Shown piece after piece: positions 25,085 through 35,300 of a stretch of 64,000 bases of DNA. The first letter of the stretch is position 1, and every line of letters begins with the position of its first letter. The DNA is from Apiospora phragmitis (lineage: Eukaryota > Ascomycota > Sordariomycetes > Amphisphaeriales > Apiosporaceae), in NCBI GenBank assembly GCA_038363925.1, contig JAQQWL010000006.1, forward strand, positions 104,501 to 168,500. The letters run 5' to 3'. A program made the translations under genes and the position numbers. A model generated the notes under the pieces. That model worked only from the letters and a program-made list of their open reading frames with translations, was not told where the DNA came from and did not search any database.

Positions 25085-26377
25085 ATGGCCACCAATCACA
25101 TCTGCTGCGTCGTCCCTCCTTATCTGCTCAGCGGCATCGCCGAAAGTGATAAGAACGAGGAGCGCCTGCGTCAATCAGCCCGCAATGCCCTCAACTTCAA
25201 CGGCCACTACTGCACAAAGAGAAAGGAGCGTTTCGCCGCTCTGACCGTCCCTCGTGGATTCCGCAACGAGGCGGAACCCGTACGCCACAACATCGTCCCT
25301 GATGCCATGCTCAAGGCCATCTCCGAGTCCGAGGACGTAGACGAGAAGACTCGCGAGTGTGCCAAGCGCGACCTGGAGCACCTCCAGAGCGTCCACGCCA
25401 AGGTCCAGCAGACCCAAGGCCTCCACGTCGATGACGACTCGTCTGCCCAGCAGACGCTGGGCAAGGGCAAGCCCAAGCCCAAGCCCGCCGCATCGGCCGT
25501 CTACCGCGCCGTCTACGATGCCCAGGGCACCGAGGACGAGTCCCGCCTGCCCGGCAAGCAGATCCGCGTCGAGGGGCAGAAGGCCGTGAGCGACAAGGCC
25601 GTCAACGAGGCCTACGACAACGTGGGCAACGTGCTCGACTTCTACGCCAAGATCTTCAACTGGCAGAGCATCGACAACAACAACATGCACGTCATCAGCT
25701 CCGTCCACTTCGGCCAGCAGTACGAGAACGCCTTCTGGGACCCGTCCATTGCCCAGATGGTCTTCGGCGACGGACATGACTTCCTGCACAACTTCACCGG
25801 TTGCGTCGACGTCATCGGCCACGAGCTGACGCACGCCGTGACCGAGCACACCTCGCCGCTGGACTACCAGAACCAGGCGGGCGCCCTCAACGAGCACGTC
25901 TCGGACGTCTTCGGCATCATGGTGAAGCAGCGGGTCGAGAATGAGACGGCCGACAAGGCCGACTGGCTCATCGGTGAGGGCTGCCTGCTGCCCGACGTCA
26001 AGGGCGTGGCGCTGCGCAACATGAAGGCGCCCGGGACGGCCTACAACGACCCGCGCTTCGGCAAGGACCCGCAGCCGGACAACTTTGCGCAGTACAAGCA
26101 GACGTCGCAGGACAACGGCGGTGTCCACCTGTACTCGGGCATCCCGAACCGGGCCTTCTACCTGGCCTCGGTCGCCTTCGGCGGCTACAGCTGGGAGAAG
26201 GCCGGGCGCATCTGGTGGGAGACTATGAACTCGCACCAGGTCCCCGCCCGCTGCACCTTCCAGCAGTTCGCCGACCTCACCGTCGACAAGGCCGCCGAGC
26301 TCTTCGGCGACGACGCCGCCAAGACCGTCCAGAAGGCCTGGACCACCGTCGGCGTCGTCCGCAAGAGCTACCACTAG
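25085..26377 (+). CDS. Protealysin-like M4 (thermolysin family) metalloprotease, probably horizontally acquired
   Basis: Single exon of 430 residues; ATG at 25085 (AACATGGCC) chosen. Zinc-binding HELTH at residues 246-250, third ligand Glu270 in NEHVSD (24 residues after the first His, as in thermolysin), and catalytic His348 in NGGVHLYSG. The N-terminus lacks a signal peptide and carries PPYLLSGIAES within the first 25 residues, matching the short PPY-type propeptide of bacterial protealysins, which lack the long propeptide of secreted thermolysins. A Lys-Pro-rich linker (about residues 130-140) precedes the catalytic domain. The protein is likely made as a self-inhibited precursor and may act in the cytosol or leave by an unconventional route. 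Third codon positions are strongly GC-rich, like well-expressed host genes. The intronless structure and bacterial-type family suggest old transfer from bacteria. Confidence 0.93.
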   Translation: MATNHICCVVPPYLLSGIAESDKNEERLRQSARNALNFNGHYCTKRKERFAALTVPRGFRNEAEPVRHNIVPDAMLKAISESEDVDEKTRECAKRDLEHLQSVHAKVQQTQGLHVDDDSSAQQTLGKGKPKPKPAASAVYRAVYDAQGTEDESRLPGKQIRVEGQKAVSDKAVNEAYDNVGNVLDFYAKIFNWQSIDNNNMHVISSVHFGQQYENAFWDPSIAQMVFGDGHDFLHNFTGCVDVIGHELTHAVTEHTSPLDYQNQAGALNEHVSDVFGIMVKQRVENETADKADWLIGEGCLLPDVKGVALRNMKAPGTAYNDPRFGKDPQPDNFAQYKQTSQDNGGVHLYSGIPNRAFYLASVAFGGYSWEKAGRIWWETMNSHQVPARCTFQQFADLTVDKAAELFGDDAAKTVQKAWTTVGVVRKSYH

Positions 26378-26686
26378 GCGGCGAAGGAGAAGGCGTTTTC
26401 TAATGAATATGAGATTATGAGTACACGTGTGAATTGCAAATTACATTTGGGCGGACTTCTGCGTTGGATCTGGTAAAGCCACAAGCGACATTCCTCTATT
26501 TAGCTATCTGAATTGCAATTAGTTCTTTCAAACCCAACTTCGGTATCTCGTATTTTGTAGTGACCTGGAAGGTGGAAGAGCCGGCCTGGCAGCTCATGAA
26601 CAGGTTGCGCATGGCGTCGCTGCATTGTTCTGGGCACTTCAGCTGGGCTCGGTGGATGTGACGAAACACGGGCTGTATCTACCGCC

Positions 26687-27067
26687 TTGATCCAGCCTGT
26701 TGCCTGTCATATAACGGAGGCTGTAGTTGGTGGTAGAGAACTGGAAGCCAGTCAGCTCGCCGATCTGCCGACGAACCCGGCCCGTGATGACTGGCAGAGA
26801 GGTGTGCTACTCCGTGATCTTCTACTCGCCGGTGAGAAGTCACTCGGCAGCGTGGAAGATTTAGAAATCGTCGAGGTCCTGCTTCAAAGGCAGCCGGATA
26901 TTGATCTCACCATGGAAGGTCTCTACCTTCACCAGATTAATAATATCATCGTTCAGGGACCCGACGACAAAGGTACGGTGGCGGATGAGAAGATGTACGG
27001 GCTGTGTATCAGTGTGGGCTCCCAGATAATCTCCGGAAGCAAGAACGTCTTTCCGAGACAGTGTTAG
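26687..27067 (+). other. Coding-like fragment, strand uncertain
   Basis: An open frame of 126 codons whose right half also reads as a plausible polypeptide on the minus strand (about 26861-27163). On the plus strand it could be the 5' part of the broken gene that follows at 27154, with an intron ending CATCCTTAG at 27153. Neither reading has a recognisable domain, so the strand is not resolved. Confidence 0.25.
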
Positions 27068-27153
27068 TAAAAGGTGGTAGGTAGGGGCAATAGGGGCGGC
27101 TAAGAGGACTCGGCGGTGGTGGAACGAAGAAGTAATTACGTGCTCATCCTTAG

Positions 27154-28906
27154 GATCGCGCACGAGTAGTCGGCCGGAAAGCCCTGGCGTTGGTCTTCAT
27201 TATTGAGCTCAAGACCATGGCCCTGTACCGCTCGGAGACTCAGCGAGATGAGACCATGCTGAACTTGCCTGAGGGCCAGGAGTTCCTAAATGCGTTGGCC
27301 GGCGACATCATCACCCTGGAGAAGATTGATGAGCTGATGTTTGAGCATTTAAAATGCTGAAGTCGATGGTGCTCACCCAGGCCAATCAGGACGACTTGGA
27401 CATCCAAGAAATTGCCATCACCTACCCGAACTTCATCTGCCCGTCCGACTTTGAGCTGTACAGCGCCTATCTTATCCAAGTGGCGGAGCGGGTGTGGGGG
27501 GGGGGGGGGGGGCGGCGAAAGAATATAGCTGACCTGCTAGCCTATATCTGCGAGCCTTTCGACGACCTTATGCGCTCGTTCCGCAAGCACGACTTGTACC
27601 GAGAACGTGAATAACTTGATTGTGGACTGGACAACGGCAGTAGCAGTATTGTAAGCGGTATGCATCCCTGGACAGACCACGGTTTCTGACCGACGTTCCA
27701 GAGCCATCAGATAAATCAAGTCCACTTCAAGAACGGCGAGGGGATCGGAAACATATGCATCCAGAACGTGCTCGCCGTGACGGATAAGTTCGTCTCGGTC
27801 TTCTGCGGCGGGAGCTACGAGTGCCTCGGGCTCCGGAACCGCGTGAAGGCCATGATGGAGCGCCTGTCTCGGGAATACGGGGTCGAGTTGAGATACGCCT
27901 TCCTATGCGAGTACGACAACAATGCGTGAGTCTACCGCGAGACAAGTGCTTACGCCAGAGTACTGTGCTAATGCGGGAAAGGTCATCGGCGGTATCTGTA
28001 GGCGGCGCCACGTCATTTTGGCGTAAAGCAGACCCCGTGGACATTCTGGATGGTTGTGGGGTCGGGCTCCAGGTCGAGCGGAGGAAGCGTGGCGCGGAAA
28101 ACGTATAGGACGGGGATGACGAGGCGTCGTTTATGCTCAGCAAAGTAAGTCCAGCCACGGCGTGCCATGTTACGCAACTAACGAGTCAGGGGTGCGGCGG
28201 CCCACACTATGCGTACAGCGAGAACGAAGGCTGGGCGAACAAGTTCAAGCTGATATGTGACCCTAACTACTTCCCGAGGCGCGAAAAGAGCGATGGTAGC
28301 GTCCTCAATCGACTCGCGGAGGTCAATTCGTGAGAGAGGTGCTTTGCTCGCGTCAAGATCAACCCGCCCTCACGGCCCATCAACGTGCCAATGGGCACCT
28401 ATGATCTGAGCTTCTACCTGCCCGGCGTAGACCTTCCACACGGCTGGCTCCTTTTCGAGCTTACGGGCACAGATGCGCGCGAGCTGGGAAGGGACGTGGA
28501 TATTGAGGCGACGGGGCTCCGCGTGCTGTATTTGATCCTCATCGTCCTCCGGGTGGATGCGCGACACCGCCGCCGGAAGCACGGCCTGAACCAGCGCTGG
28601 CTGCTGGAACTGAAGATGGATCCGAGCAAGCTGCTCCATGTGGCGGGTGCCAAGAGGCTGCCTGTATGGTGCTTGGACTGCCAGGAAGACCTTGAAGGAG
28701 TATTCTACCAGTTAGGGCAGGACGGCATCTGCGACGACTGCATCATTGGGCGTCATGATCGTGACGACTGGGAGACTGTATATGCTAGTAGTGACGTGAA
28801 CGCTGGCCCCGGGTTCGTAGAGCATAATAATGAGGGTAGCCCGGAGCTTGGAGAAGCTGGCAGGGAGGCTAGCTCGGGGACCGAATGGACTGACGTGTTC
28901 GAATAG
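27154..28906 (+). pseudogene. Unrecognised fungal gene inactivated by RIP-like stop codons
   Basis: Coding sequence can be followed through about 500 codons with spliceable introns: about 27652-27704 (GTAAGC, CTGAC branch, TTCCAG), about 27926-27981 (GTGAGT) and about 28144-28190 (GTAAGT, AACTAAC branch, AGTCAG). In that single frame lie TAA at 27612-27614, TAG at 28106-28108 and TGA at 28331-28333. Each is one C-to-T change from a sense codon (CAA, CAG, CGA). A further one-base slip sits in the AAAA run near 27350. The product would be acidic, with short hydrophobic stretches near 28510-28560 and a Cys pattern WCLDC...CDDC near 28671-28742 that could bind metal. No known family recognised. 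The gene looks recently dead, and the C-to-T bias suggests RIP acting on a former duplicate. Confidence 0.6.
27496..27512 (+). repeat. 17-G homopolymer inside the broken gene
   Basis: An uninterrupted run of 17 G within the coding part of the pseudogene, where it would encode poly-Gly. Such a run is unstable in replication and difficult for sequencing, so its length should be treated as approximate. Confidence 0.9.
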
Positions 28907-29346
28907 AACGATACCTTGGCCACAATGGCCAGCATTGGTGTTGGGCTACTGGGTTAGGCATAAGTTCAGGCTGTTTCTCTGCTTTTTGATTGGCTTATTG
29001 TATGTGCTGCAGCCACGGGGTGCGAACTGAGGCTGAAACATTCAGGCTGTTTTTGAGGCAAAGAAAAAGCACACAGAAATACCTACTACATAATAAAAGG
29101 CAGGCCCATCAAAATCAAGACATGCAGCAATGCACCCTTCTTATGTCGTAGGTTGGAGTTTGACAAGTGAAGATATTACATAATCGTCATTATCTGATAT
29201 GCTGACAGCCTTTACGGACGAAGTTATAAGGTGGTGTCAAAGTTGGTGACACGCAACTTTGCAGGGAGAAAAGAATGTCAAGCAGCTCGTCTCAACCCAA
29301 ACTACCTATTCCACCAGAGGCCAATCTCAACCACTACCGCTTTATA
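28907..29346. other. Region between the pseudogene and the NRPS 3' end
   Basis: No gene. One copy of the iron-regulatory motif ATCAGATAA occurs on the minus strand at 29190-29198; being downstream of the NRPS stop, it may be fortuitous. Confidence 0.5.
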
Positions 29347-32300
29347 TCAGGCACCCCGCAGGACCGTCACGAGATGGTCGATCAAGTTGTTTGCCTCTGA
29401 CTCGGACATTCTCTCAGGTGAGGCGAACACGCCTATATCCAGGGATTCGGCGTTGATCGCAGCCTCGACATCGACGGCATCCTGTCGCTGAAGTCAGTAC
29501 ACACATCATTATAATCATCGTCGGTGCTGGTAAACGTCAAAACAACTCACCATGTACGTATGCCTCACGGCGTTCTTCGTCATATATGCATCGGAAAACG
29601 TTGCCAATCCTTTTCCAGTGTTTGTTGGCGCGGCCTCTTCTTTATTTCCGCCCAGTGATGGTATGGTGGTGTTGTCTGACTTGTCGTCCTTGGGTAGTCT
29701 GAGGAAGTTGACAAACGAATTCATCTTCAAGCCTCCGGTCCATTGCTCGATCTCCCACAGTCCGACCGAGGCATTCTCGAAGCGCGAAATCTCTACGAGG
29801 TCCTTCTGAATCCGTGAAGCAATGGAGACGATATTTTCGCTGGGCACAAAGCGAACGCGGAGTGGCACAATGCTCAGCGTTGGGAAAGGGGCGGTTTCGA
29901 GATCGTCGTTGAAAGATGTGCGGTTGGCCAGATATACGCCAAATACCACATCGAGAATGCCATCATCTCTCTTTGGTTGAAGTACCACTCTTGGCGGCTG
30001 CTTCAGCCGGTGCCGCCGCCGGCTTTTCTGCAAAGACTTTGGCATAGGCCGCCAAGAACAGCGCTTGAGGGCTAACCCCGTCACGGGATGCAGCAGTTTT
30101 CAACTTGTGCGTCCTCACGAGCGCAGCAGGTCTGAAGACCGACGTTCGAGTAGGAGGAGAAGAAGCGAGTGCGCCATTGATGCTGCTGCGCTGGGGCCGT
30201 GCCGCCAGCCCCTGGAGATATCCGGACCAAAACGACTTTCGTTCGATACCGACGCTGTCGACGTAATGACTCTTGGTGAAGTCGTCCCATGACTTTGCAT
30301 CGATCTTCGGTGGAATCCGATCGTCCACACACAGGCCTTGGAGCCTATGCATAATCAAGGGGAGACTGATGCCGTCGTAAAGGGCATGGTGAAGTCTCAA
30401 TGTGAGATCTAGACCTGTGCTGCTCCGTTTCGCGACGGAAAACTGCGCAAAGGGGCTGCTTTGGTATATGGCCGGCCATCCGGACTGAGCGGTCTCGCTA
30501 ACCGGGGACCCCAGGGATGAGGAAGATGTTGACTGGGCCGGTCGTATCACGAATTGCAGGAAGGGTATCTTGGAGGATCCGGTCGCGATGAAACGCGTTC
30601 GCAGAATTGGCAATTCCTTGACCAGCTTCACCCAAGCCTGTTGAATATTGGACCTTGCCAGTGTCGCGGGTAGACGCATGTTGAAATCCCAGAAGAATAA
30701 GACGCCATCGGTGTTTTGCCACTGACTGAGAAAGTGGACCTGTACGGGAAAGAGCAGGTAGGATTTTCTCAACATTTTCTTTCTCCAGGCCTGCCAGCGC
30801 CATGGCTGCATCGACATCAATGCCGTCCAACCTTTGGGCGGTGGAGAGCGAGGTATATCGATTAGTGTTGCTGCTTGCCAAGTCTCTCTGCGCAATCTCG
30901 GCGGCCATCTCAGCAATGGAAGTCATCTTTAGCAGATCGCGGGCATTGGCTCGCATCCCCCTTTTCCTGAGGACTGAGCTTACTTTGATCAGGCTGATCG
31001 AATCGAGACCTAGGTTGTAGATAGAATGCTCTGGGTGAATTGTCGAGAGTTCAAGCCCAGAAGCCTCGGCCAGGACTTGGATCAATGTTCCCTGGACCTC
31101 GAGCACGTTAGGGGCGTCTGCGACAGAGGCGAAGCCGTTGGAAGAAGGGCGCGGAACTGCTCCATTGGCCCGTTCCATGATCCGGAATGGCGGCAACCCG
31201 CAGACCGAGATCTGGTGCGTGTTTTGGTCAGTCACCACCAAATCCTTGTTGAGATTATCCATCAAGTACGCGAGAACTCCGTCGAGCTGCCAAAGTAGTT
31301 TCTTTCCGTCCTCTGATGTGACATAATCTGTGCTATATGCCGTGCGCCATAGAAGCCCGGAATCTGTGAGCTCCATCTCGATGCAGATGGGATATTCCAC
31401 TTCCGATGACGAGTGGACCGACTTCCAAATTGTGTTTCTCTCGTCGACCATTTGTGTTGGACGGCTCTGCATGGCGAACAGCGTATTGAAGAGCGGCCCC
31501 TTGCCGACGAGCTTGTGGGCTGATCTCAGTGGGAAGTGTTTGAACTGATTGATGCGCGACAAGTTTTCCCAGGTGTACTGCAGATACTCCACGACGGTTC
31601 CGTGCAACACCACTCGAACCGGGACCGTGTTCATTGTGGGAAACATCAGTTCTTGGGCGTCTGCTGTATCTCTACCCGACATGACAACACCGAACGTGAC
31701 GTCGAGCGACTGGGTGAGGGTTGCTAGCACAATCGCCCAGCAAGCCTGCCCAAGCGTCTGCATCGTGATCCTGTTGTAGCTGCAGAAGAATTTCAACTTG
31801 GAGGCCTCCATGGTAGACAGTGTCTCCGTCCTGTGGACGGTGGGCTCTCTATCTGGAGATGTTTTCTTCTCCGGCACAATCGTCGAATTCGCCTCGTGTA
31901 GGAAAGCGGACCAGAAGCTTTGCGCCTCACGCGTGGTACTGTTGAGGATGTTAGCCAGCACAGGCTTATAGGGCGGCCGCTCATGATGATTGCCGCCGTG
32001 ATGATAAGCCGCTTGAACGTCTTTGTGAAACAGGTCGAGGGACGTTCCGTCATACAGGGCATGCGCGACAGACAGAATGACGAATTGCCGGCCGGACACC
32101 TTTGCAGGAGTCAGTTGTAGCAACCCTGATTGCCCCTTGGCCCGGGACGCACGCGATCGGGCTGTTTCGAAGACGCTCCGGAAATCATCCTCGCTCTCCA
32201 ACCTCATTTCGGCGCAGAATGGGTCCATTCGCTTCGTGACCACCTGACAGTAGGCCATAGGTATGGCCGGATCCGTGACCTCGATGAATGAGGTCCTGAG

Positions 32301-35300
32301 AATGGGAGAGATCGAAATGACAAGCTTCAAGGCAGATTCCAGTTCCTGCATGTTAGTCCCGGGGTGGAGCTCAAGCACATCGTGGTTGAAGTACCTATGG
32401 AAGTCGGACAGGATCATCTCGGCAACCATGGAGTCCTGGAGTGGTGTGGTTGGGAGAACAGACTCTACGCCTGGCGAGCCAAGCATATTTTGGCTCAGGT
32501 ACGCCTTCAGCTTGGAAATGTGAGTGCTCAACATGCCCTGATGAGCTGAGTCAGACTCCTGGGTAGAGTTGGTGGAACTGCGTTTCTTGATGATGTCCCG
32601 CAAACTTGGCTGCCTCATGATCTCATTGGTGGTTAAAGATAGGCCCACGCGTCGAAGTCGGGACACAAGCTTGATGGCATCAATACTGTCCAAGCCGAGC
32701 TGAAGCAGGTTGGTGTCCTCATTAATGTCCTCGGGAGGCAAGTTGACAAGAGCGGCTACTTCATCGCGGAGGGCATAGGCATCATGCGTCCACGTGAACT
32801 CGGCCGATATCTTGGGCAGTGTGGCTTGAGAGGGGCCCAAGTGCAGGGTAGAGGCCCGGCGTGAGTCGGCTATCTCGGGAAACTTTCCCGGCCCCAATGG
32901 GAATTGGTCGCGGGATGACAGGGCTTCGATCGTCTCCTCAAACTGGTCAAGGATATTCCGTAGGGCTGTACTGTCTGCGGCGCGTCCCTGGGAGACCAGC
33001 GTAATCTTGAGCTTCTGGTCCGCGGTAACAATAGCCTCAAATGCAAGGGGATAATCCGCTTTTGTCGACGAATAGACCTCGGTCCAAGGAGCTTCGCCGG
33101 CTTCTTGTGTCGAGACAGCGGCATCTTCGCGATCAAATGTAAACAGGGTGTCGAAGAGAGGCTGCCCCTTGGAGCACCACTTCTGGATCTGACGAAGCGG
33201 GGTGTGCACAAACGGCAGCACAGAAGTATTGAACATGTGCGTCTCCTGAACCAGCGATGGCCAATCCGAAGCGGAAGAATAATCCCGGATTCGGAAGGGC
33301 AGCGTGTTGAAGAGCGGCCCAATGGTGTTTTCGATCCCCTCCAGTGTGAGCGAGCGACCCGATAGTACGACACCTATGGTCGGCCACTGTGGGAAGTGCT
33401 GCTTTAGAAGATAGAGCCAAGCCGCCTGTACGATTGTCTGCTGAGCTACGCCGAGCTCGATACGTCTCTTCTCAAGCCCACTGAAGGCCAAACACCTCGA
33501 TTGAGTTGCGTCACTTTCGTCTTTGCTCCCTGGGCCAATGTAAGGAAAGGGCTGGAAGGCAGAATCCTCGAAAATACCCTGCCAGAACGAACGCGTGTCA
33601 GTGTAATCGGATAAGGGGCCGTGAGGTAGCACATGGATAAAGCTGGGCCCTTGTGCTGTTTGCAATTGCCCATAGGCCGCCTTGACGCGTTCAAGGATGA
33701 GCCCGAAGCTGCGGGCATCATATACGCCGTGGAAGATTCGGACTATAAGATTGTGTGATTCATTGCATTGTATGCAATCGATCTCCAAGGGGTATCGGAC
33801 GTTCGCTTTGTTACTCGAGATCCATTGCTGGTGGCGGTCTCGGACGGGGGCCTGCAGTTCCTGGCTGCTATCAATGCAAATGTCGGTCCAACGCAGCGGG
33901 GCATCCTTGAGCGCAATCTGGACGTAGCCATCGGGGGTTTGCAAAAAACAAGTTCTCAGGATGGAGTGGTCAGCAACCACCGAGTGCCATGCCCCTTTCA
34001 ACCGCTCCGTGGCCGTTTCACTCTTGACGTCAAACTGGAATGAGTTGAAATATGCGCCCTCGCCAGATCTGCTCAACATGCCTTCCTGAAGCGGAGTGCA
34101 TGGTGCGATATACTCAATGTCATCGCCGGGCACACCAAGGGCCTCGGTGACGGCCCCAAAGTTCTTGTGATTGCATGTGGATATCATCTTCTGGACGCGA
34201 ACGACTTGCGAGGCCATGGGCGTATGGGGCGGTTCTGTTCTTAGATGTTTGCAAAGTGTTCCCAGGTGTGGGTTCTGCAGAATTGTCCAAGGGTGGCGCC
34301 CGGGTAAGCGGCCGCCTGCAGCTCTCTCGCCAAGCCGATGACGGATATGGAATCGAACCCCAGGTCGTATATAGTGTTCGAAGATCGTAATTGGTCTGCC
34401 GGGACGCCCGCCAGGCGGGCAAGGACTTGTGCTAGTTGCGGCTCGGTGGATTGGACAAGGCAGGTGTTTTCACCCACTGCGAACGACAGCTGGCGCAGCT
34501 GGTCCAGAGAAATATCGTTGAAAAGCTGCTTCAGTACTCCGATCTGTGCTTTGTTGTTGGCAGATAGCGGGATCAAAGGCACGCAAAGGAAATAGGTTGG
34601 AACCATGTATCCTGGCAATCTCGCCCGGCAAGCGTGTCGGGCCTCTGCGCAGATCTGGGCGCTCTCCGTGTCGGTCATGGCCATCAGTTCTGTTTGGCGT
34701 CCCTGGACTGACCTGTTTACGATGAAGGAGACCAAGACATCTCGGTCTTGTTGGCCGTGTCGAGTCACCAGTGTCGCCACGTCGGACACGCCGAGCACGC
34801 CAGCACGGATGTTGTGGTTGATCTCGCCGATTTCCAATCGCTGCCCTCGGAGTTTGACCTGGTCATCTGCGCGTCCAAGGAAATCGAAACATCCGTCGTG
34901 CAGCACCCTGACGAGGTCACCGGTACGGTATACACGCTCTCCGTATCGGTGAAGGAAGGGAAAACGCTCCTCCGTGAGCTCTATCCGGTTCAGGTAGCCT
35001 TTCCCAACCAGTTTCCCGAGACGCAGAGTTCGCCGACTGCGCCCTTGAGGACTGGGACATCAGTTCCCGGCCGAAATACAAAGCTTCCCACATTCAGGAA
35101 CTGTCTTCCAATGTTGGTTGATCGCCCGTTCTGCGGAACTCGAGGGTACATGGTCACGCCAATGGTGGCTTCTGTTGGCCCGTAGGCATTGTATATTACC
35201 CCCTTTGCTCCCCAGACATCGAGAATGTCCTGCCTCAACTGCTCGCCGCCCGTAATGAAGACCCCCTTACAGAGGCTTGGGACTTCATCCGGATGGACCA

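Noticed and set aside
25175..26374. Minus-strand 399-codon open frame opposite the M4 protease
   Set aside because: The strong third-position GC bias of the protease leaves its complement open. The product is Val/Leu/Gly-rich and resembles no family.
27706..27716. ATCAGATAA in the broken gene as an iron-response element
   Set aside because: It lies at an exon start inside coding sequence, away from any promoter, and a single 9-mer match can occur by chance.
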